In this document: one piece after another, positions 59,154 through 64,000 of the stretch
Layout: each line of letters begins with the position of its first letter
Position numbering within the stretch: the first letter of the stretch is position 1
From: Viola odorata
Lineage: Eukaryota > Streptophyta > Magnoliopsida > Malpighiales > Violaceae
DNA: 64,000 nt
Direction: 5' to 3'
Assembly: GCA_963691705.1 (NCBI GenBank)
Contig: OY829541.1
Coordinates: 49,062,377 to 49,126,376 of the forward strand
The notes under the pieces: generated by a model
The model's input: only the letters and a program-made list of their open reading frames with translations
Told to the model about the DNA's origin: nothing
The model's database searches: none
Position numbers and translations under genes: made by a program

Positions 59154-60664
59154 TTAATTATCATCGTAAAATTAGATATTAAACTTATGATCTAGATTAT
59201 AAAAAAATTATAACGAATTATAATTTTATGTGTTAAGTACTTTACTTTTATTAGACCAACTTAATATAAACACGATTAGTATTAAAAGTATAGAAATACA
59301 TATGATGGATCATATAATGTAAACTAATCTTAAATTTCCAATTATACAACCTTTAAAAAAAGTATGGAGAGCATATTTAATGACAACTTGACAAACATAA
59401 AGGATCCACTTTTAATTAGAGACAAAACTTAAACCCAACTAAAGTATCTCTAATACCATCATCATCTAACCATCAACAACTTTTCTTTTTTAATTGGCCA
59501 CACTATATATATATATAAACCTTTATTATTTTCTATTTTTTTTAAAAAATAGAAACAAGTACTGTTCACATTAAGATTTAAAAAATATATAATTAACTTA
59601 TTTTAAAAATTCAGGTACTACTCCACACTGAAATAACAATATATTCAACGTTTTAACTTAATATATATGCTAACAATGCAAATAATGAATAGATTTTAAA
59701 TAAATATGCTAGTCACACTTTCATTTTCTCTTAAGTTTGATTATTTATTGAAGTAACGATTTTTTTTTTCCGTAGATAGAAATACGACTCGAACTTAATA
59801 ACTATATATAGGAATTGTAAATTGTAGCCAAACACATATATTTGATAATAGTATATAGTTTGTGGAAACTGGTAAGTTAAGCTTAAGCTATAACTAGTAA
59901 TTTAAAAAGAAGGTATTGCTTTTTCCGGTTCGTCGCCTTGGGTTATGGCCTTGAGAGCAAAGGCTCTGATAGTTTAGTAAGAAATAGAACTTAGTGGTGT
60001 GTAGGGATGTCATATGTTGCAACATAGTACAGAAGTGAAGCAAAAGTTTCACACGTGAACCAAGTTGTCATCTAGTCCCTACCCCTACCAAGCTTGTCAC
60101 TTACACTTGACCTTTGGTGAGGTAGTAGTCTTGACCTTTCGTGAAGTAGTAGTCCACGTAGGACATTTTTTTTATAAAAAAAAAGAGAAAAAAATAATTT
60201 AATTATATAACATGGGGACAAGCTTGCTCTTTTATTTCTTTTTTAACTTACATAAAAAAACTTTTTAGCAAGAAACAATTTTATTAATTAGCGAAAAACA
60301 AAAGATTAAACAATTTAATTACAAAAGATTAAATTATTATAAAATGTTAGAGTTCAATTATTATATAAAAACAAAACTCATGAAACTAATTTGCACACAA
60401 TTTTCAAACCTATGTACAAATTATAATTAGTTAAATTATATAAAAAGGTAAAAAAAAATGTTGAGGGAGAAATGATAATTCCAAAGATCAAGAGATATTG
60501 TTCCACTAGCTTAACCAGAGGCTTCAAGTTCAAGTTTTGAGTATGCAGTTGTGTTAAAATTTATGAGAGAGAATTTTACCGTTTTTCGGATCATACCCAA
60601 CTCGAGGTCCAATTCTCGACATATACTGTACTGACTGGTTTAAGAGAAAAAAAGGAAGAGGAAA
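59154..60664. other. intergenic, nothing recognised
   Basis: AT-rich with a less AT-rich patch at about 59925-60170. No coding region, RNA gene or transposon end was identified. Confidence 0.5.
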
Positions 60665-60667
60665 ATA

Positions 60668-61692
60668 CACTACAAAAAAACAAGCAATTACCGACGGAAT
60701 GGTTGCAACAAAGTCGTGTCCGCCGCAAAATCTGACCATTTTCCGTCGCAACCGACAAATTTTTTTTAACAAACATTAGCGACAGAAAAAAGTGATGTTT
60801 GCGACGGAATTTTCGTCGCAACATTTGGCGCCACGTAGAAGATTGGTGCCAAAAATGGTTCTGACGGAATATTCCGTCGCAACACTTTAGCATTATTTGC
60901 GACAGAAATTCGGTTGCAAAACATCCGCGACACATTTTTTGGTCGCTATATGTCTATTTTCGTCGCGATAGGTCCCAAATTCCGAAAAGTATGTTTTAAT
61001 TAGTTTTCATGTCTTTTATTGTTTTAATACAAAAAAAATGTTTGAATTAGTTTTAAACATGTTTATTTTGATTTTTTATTTAAGGACTATTGTATATAAA
61101 TAGATATAATAAGTGTATAAATATTGGTGGAGAATATACAATATATATATATGTTAAACATATAAAATCTATTAATTTAATATAGCATGTAAAAGAACAA
61201 GTTAAAACCTATATATTATTATTTTAAAAAGGTATAATATATAATTTCAGTAAAATTACGAGATTATATTGGTGAAAATTAACTACCCTACTTGATCAAT
61301 AATTTGAGAAATAATAATTGCACGCATGAGAAAATAATTGATGTTATATATAAAAGTCATCGATTTCAAATTAAGTTTGAAACTAAATGTTGTTACTTGT
61401 TTCTTTAATTTTGAAAGTAATTAATGACGTTTCTCATTATTGTATATCCATGATGAGAAAATTAATTTGATTTCAAATTGACTTTAAAACTAAATATATT
61501 GTTGTACTACATATAAATGATTATATATTATTTATAGTTCTAGGCCAATTAGTTCTATAGATTTTGTTAATCAAATATATGTGTTTCATGAAGAATTTTA
61601 ATTTGAGCATCAACGTCCATAATTCTGTAATTTTATTTATTTCAAATTCAAATGAAAACAAAATAATTTATACTTTCTATTACACGTATCAT
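60668..61692. mobile_element. CACTA (En/Spm) transposon terminus and adjoining sequence
   Basis: CACTACAAAAAAAC at 60668 is a CACTA-type end, preceded by ATA as the candidate 3-bp target duplication. The next 280 bp carry many direct and inverted copies of a subterminal word, GCGACGGAA / TTCCGTCGC (for example near 60692, 60736, 60799, 60811, 60865 and 60875), as expected for En/Spm transposase-binding regions. The other CACTA end was not found; the element may continue past the solo LTR and the related segment at 63209-63490. Confidence 0.78.
60945..61280 (+). repeat. first copy of a diverged direct repeat
   Basis: TCGCTATATGTCTATTTTCG to ATTATATTGGTGAAA; matches 63209-63490 (shared: ATGTAAAAGAACAAGTTAAA, GAGATTATATTGGTGAAA). 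Confidence 0.75.
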
Positions 61693-63148
61693 TGATAGTG
61701 TGTTTTATGCATATTTTCCTCCTTATTTATCGTCTTATCTTGGCCATGATGCTACTAATTTCCCTTTGAATTCACCTTTTTTGTAGATCTAGGGCCGAAG
61801 AGGAAAATTTGCTAAAATAGCCCTTTTTAGTAGAATTCTGCCATGGATCGTGAAGCGCCAAGACCAGTGACGAGGCCTAACTATTCACCAGTCGTCAAGC
61901 TCTGGATGCGAGCAGTGTAGTCTAGCCCTAGCGTCATACATCAGCAAAATCCCGACCAAAGAGAAAGATTCCCAAAAGATCCGCACGGGATTCCATGCAG
62001 ATTCCGCCTGGATGATTCTAGAATATTCCCTTTTGAACCAAGGAACACGCTCCTTGTGTGGGTTGTCCTCTCCCTTAGCTGTATTTTTTCCTTTTTTGGG
62101 TTGGATAGTATTTAAGCCTTAGTTTTTAGGGTTTTAGGGTACACAATTTTTAGGCAGAGCCACTCTTACACATTCCTTTTTAGTTTTTCTTTGGGATTTG
62201 TTCCTCCCTCTTATTGCTGGAGCCGCCATCAGCCACCAACTCTTCTTCAAACCGGAGCTTTTAGCTCCAACCGGTATTTATTAAATTTTTATTTTCCTTT
62301 ATTGCATCTTCTTCTCTTTTATGCTATTTATTAAATCTGTCTTTATTTTTTTATTTATGAGCATGAGCATCTAAGTTCATGCTCTTAGCAAGGGTGTTTT
62401 AAGGGTTGCAAAAGGATAGTCAAGAGGCCAAATCGTTCTTCATATATTCTTATTGTTGCATTTGCTTGTTTGTCGGTTTCTTGTTAATTCGTCTAGCGCA
62501 AGTTAGAAGTCAGGCCAGCTAATAACTAGACCTAGATGATTACTGCCATTTCTTTAGTTATAACTAACACGAAGCCTTAGAATAGAGTAGACACTAGACA
62601 GATCGTCATTAACTTGGTCCGTTCTGTCAAGGGCAAGTGAGCGATTATGGTGGTGTTGCAAGCCTGACAAATTGAGAGGCATCTAGCCCTAGACGTGTCT
62701 TTCCTCATCTTTATGGATGTTGTGAGTATTGCCTCCCCGCTCCGCGCTTGGGAGGACGGCGCAACGTCAAGGCTGCCTCATATGTGAAAACTGGGGATAT
62801 ATTCTCTTACGAAGGAAAGCAGGGGACCTAAATGTACCTGACCCCTATATCACGTCTATGGCATAAGAATAGAATATCTGTGCGCTGATGACTGACTAGG
62901 CCTCGACGCAACCCAAGATAATCCTTTGCTAAGATTTCTCCTTATTGATTTAATCTCATTTAATTTCCTACCCCCCCCCCCCCCCCTCATTGTTACTATT
63001 TGATTGCATTTGTCTTTGTCATACATGTAGGGCAAGTTGTCGTCTTCAGTCCCTGTGGATCGACCCTGTTACCATTATACGCAAATTAGTTTGTGCATCT
63101 AGGCATCATGTTTTAATATTATTTTTGACCCGTTTCGACGGCAAGTCA
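61693..63148 (+). mobile_element. solo LTR, 1456 bp, probably Ty3/gypsy
   Basis: Starts TGATAGTG and ends GGCAAGTCA, flanked by the perfect 5-bp duplication ATCAT (61688-61692 and 63149-63153). It has promoter-like and transcribed-leader-like features: TATTTAAG near 62109, CT-rich sequence, then TCAGTCCCTGTGGATCGACC and GACCCGTTTCGACGGC near the end, which resemble Athila/Tat-type LTR ends. No internal region is present, so LTR-LTR recombination removed it. A 16-C run lies at 62971-62986. The type is inferred; the boundaries are firm. Confidence 0.82.
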
Positions 63149-63208
63149 ATCATTAATTACTTATATATATTGTTTATTTATTGATCTAAATTTCTGTTTT
63201 GAGTTGTT

Positions 63209-63490
63209 TCATCGCTATAGGTTTCTTTTCGTTGCGAAAAGTTCCAATGTCGAAAAGTCTATATTTTAATTAATTTTTATACTTTTTATTAGTTGTATTT
63301 ATATATATATATATATATAATTTTTTTAATTAGTTTTAAGCTTGTAATTCTTTTGCTTTTGTTAGAGACTTTTATAATACCAATTAATTTAATATAACAT
63401 GTAAAAGAACAAGTTAAAATATATATATATATTATTATTTTAAAAATGTATAATAATTGATGTAAAATTAAGAGATTATATTGGTGAAAC
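63209..63490 (+). repeat. second copy of the diverged direct repeat
   Basis: TCGCTATAGGTTTCTTTTCG to GAGATTATATTGGTGAAAC. Related to 60945-61280, with a TA-rich microsatellite near 63301-63318. Confidence 0.75.
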
Positions 63491-63491
63491 T

Positions 63492-64000
63492 TAGGGATGA
63501 CAATCGTATGGATATCCACGATATTCACCTAAACCGTATCCATACCATTTAATTTTCACCATATCCATATCCATATCCATACCATTAGCATTTATTTTTA
63601 CATTAGGTCAAACCATATCCATACCACTAATTATCCATCCTTGAAGGTTTCTGTTTAGGCACCTTGAAGAACTTTGAAAATTAAAAGTTTGAACAAACAA
63701 TCGAAGTCTACATGAACTAAATTAAAAAATATCCAAACATACTAAAATTCAAGTTATTACAAATCATGAAACTCATTATCAAATTGACAATTAACTCATA
63801 TCCAAATTGCAAACAATCATGCTCGAGTTACTACACTTGCTTCCTCATCAGTTTCTGGATCGCATATACTTAACAGTTGTTGTGATTCATGATCTGAAAA
63901 AGAGCTAATTAAATGAAATTAGATGAGAATATAAAATCAACAAAATTTAACACATTAATTAAATTACCATCGATTGCTTTGCATAAACAATCTTGTGAGC
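63492..64000 (-). mobile_element. edge of a probable hAT-type element
   Basis: TAGGGATGACAATCG at 63492 resembles hAT termini (TAGGGRTG...). It interrupts the repeat copy right after GTGAAAC, and is followed by many direct CCATATCCATA words, a usual subterminal pattern. On the minus strand, 63893-63817 could be a last coding exon: preceded by CTCTTTTTCAG, it reads HESQQLLSICDPETDEEASV, three more residues and a stop, an acidic end like those after hAT dimerisation domains. The other terminus is beyond the window. Confidence 0.4.

Noticed and set aside
60554..60935. ORFs across the CACTA terminus
   Set aside because: They run through subterminal repeats and are explained by the repeat structure.
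1..64000. CRISPR arrays, bacterial operons, riboswitches, rRNA or tRNA genes
   Set aside because: None was seen. The gene structures, introns and mobile elements are those of a plant nucleus; a tRNAscan and Rfam search would be needed to exclude small RNA genes.

Overview
This is flowering-plant nuclear DNA, almost certainly from a eudicot. It holds one large 33-exon housekeeping gene, one three-exon transcription-factor gene, AT-rich introns and intergenic DNA, and a dense, nested load of retrotransposons and small DNA transposons. The species cannot be named from the sequence. Nothing bacterial, viral or CRISPR-like was seen. All exon joins, repeat ends and divergence counts were read by eye.

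Layout. 1-7010: the 3' end of a Tat-like Ty3/gypsy retrotransposon (element 2), whose 3' LTR is split by a Ty1/copia element (1955-6667, 5-bp target duplication CCCGG). 8309 to about 14475: a degenerate L1-type LINE on the minus strand. 15354-32453: a nested stack. A PIF/Harbinger (Tourist-like) non-autonomous element holds a second copy of its own family (15557-31917, TSD TTA). That copy holds a full-length 15.5-kb Tat-like retrotransposon (element 1, 15814-31358, TSD ATATT). 34771-50199: an intact ferredoxin-dependent glutamate synthase gene (Fd-GOGAT). 51031-51959: a small hAT element. 52803-53035 and 58920-59151: two fold-back Stowaway elements, with a duplicated half copy at 34057-34230. 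54252-55981 (minus): a VND4/5-like NAC gene. 60668 to the end: a CACTA terminus, a 1456-bp solo LTR and the edge of a hAT-type element.

The most unusual region is 22273-30855, between pol and the 3' LTR of Tat element 1. Its minus strand carries four gene-like units (A-D), each with a TATA-type box upstream. A and B are diverged paralogues that share a phase-1 intron. Both resemble the plant 'putative gypsy type transposon' family (Pfam Transposase_28, from memory) followed by low-complexity and, in the C-terminal part, coiled-coil-like sequence. C and D are small intact ORFs with AATAAA signals 50-75 nt past their stops. Antisense ORFs are known in Tat-lineage elements, but four separate units with paralogous spliced genes deserve attention.

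Function. Fd-GOGAT makes glutamate in the chloroplast and the NAC protein probably controls xylem-vessel secondary walls. They are ordinary host genes with no evident functional link. Most mobile-element coding regions here are broken, often by changes consistent with C-to-T decay of methylated DNA.
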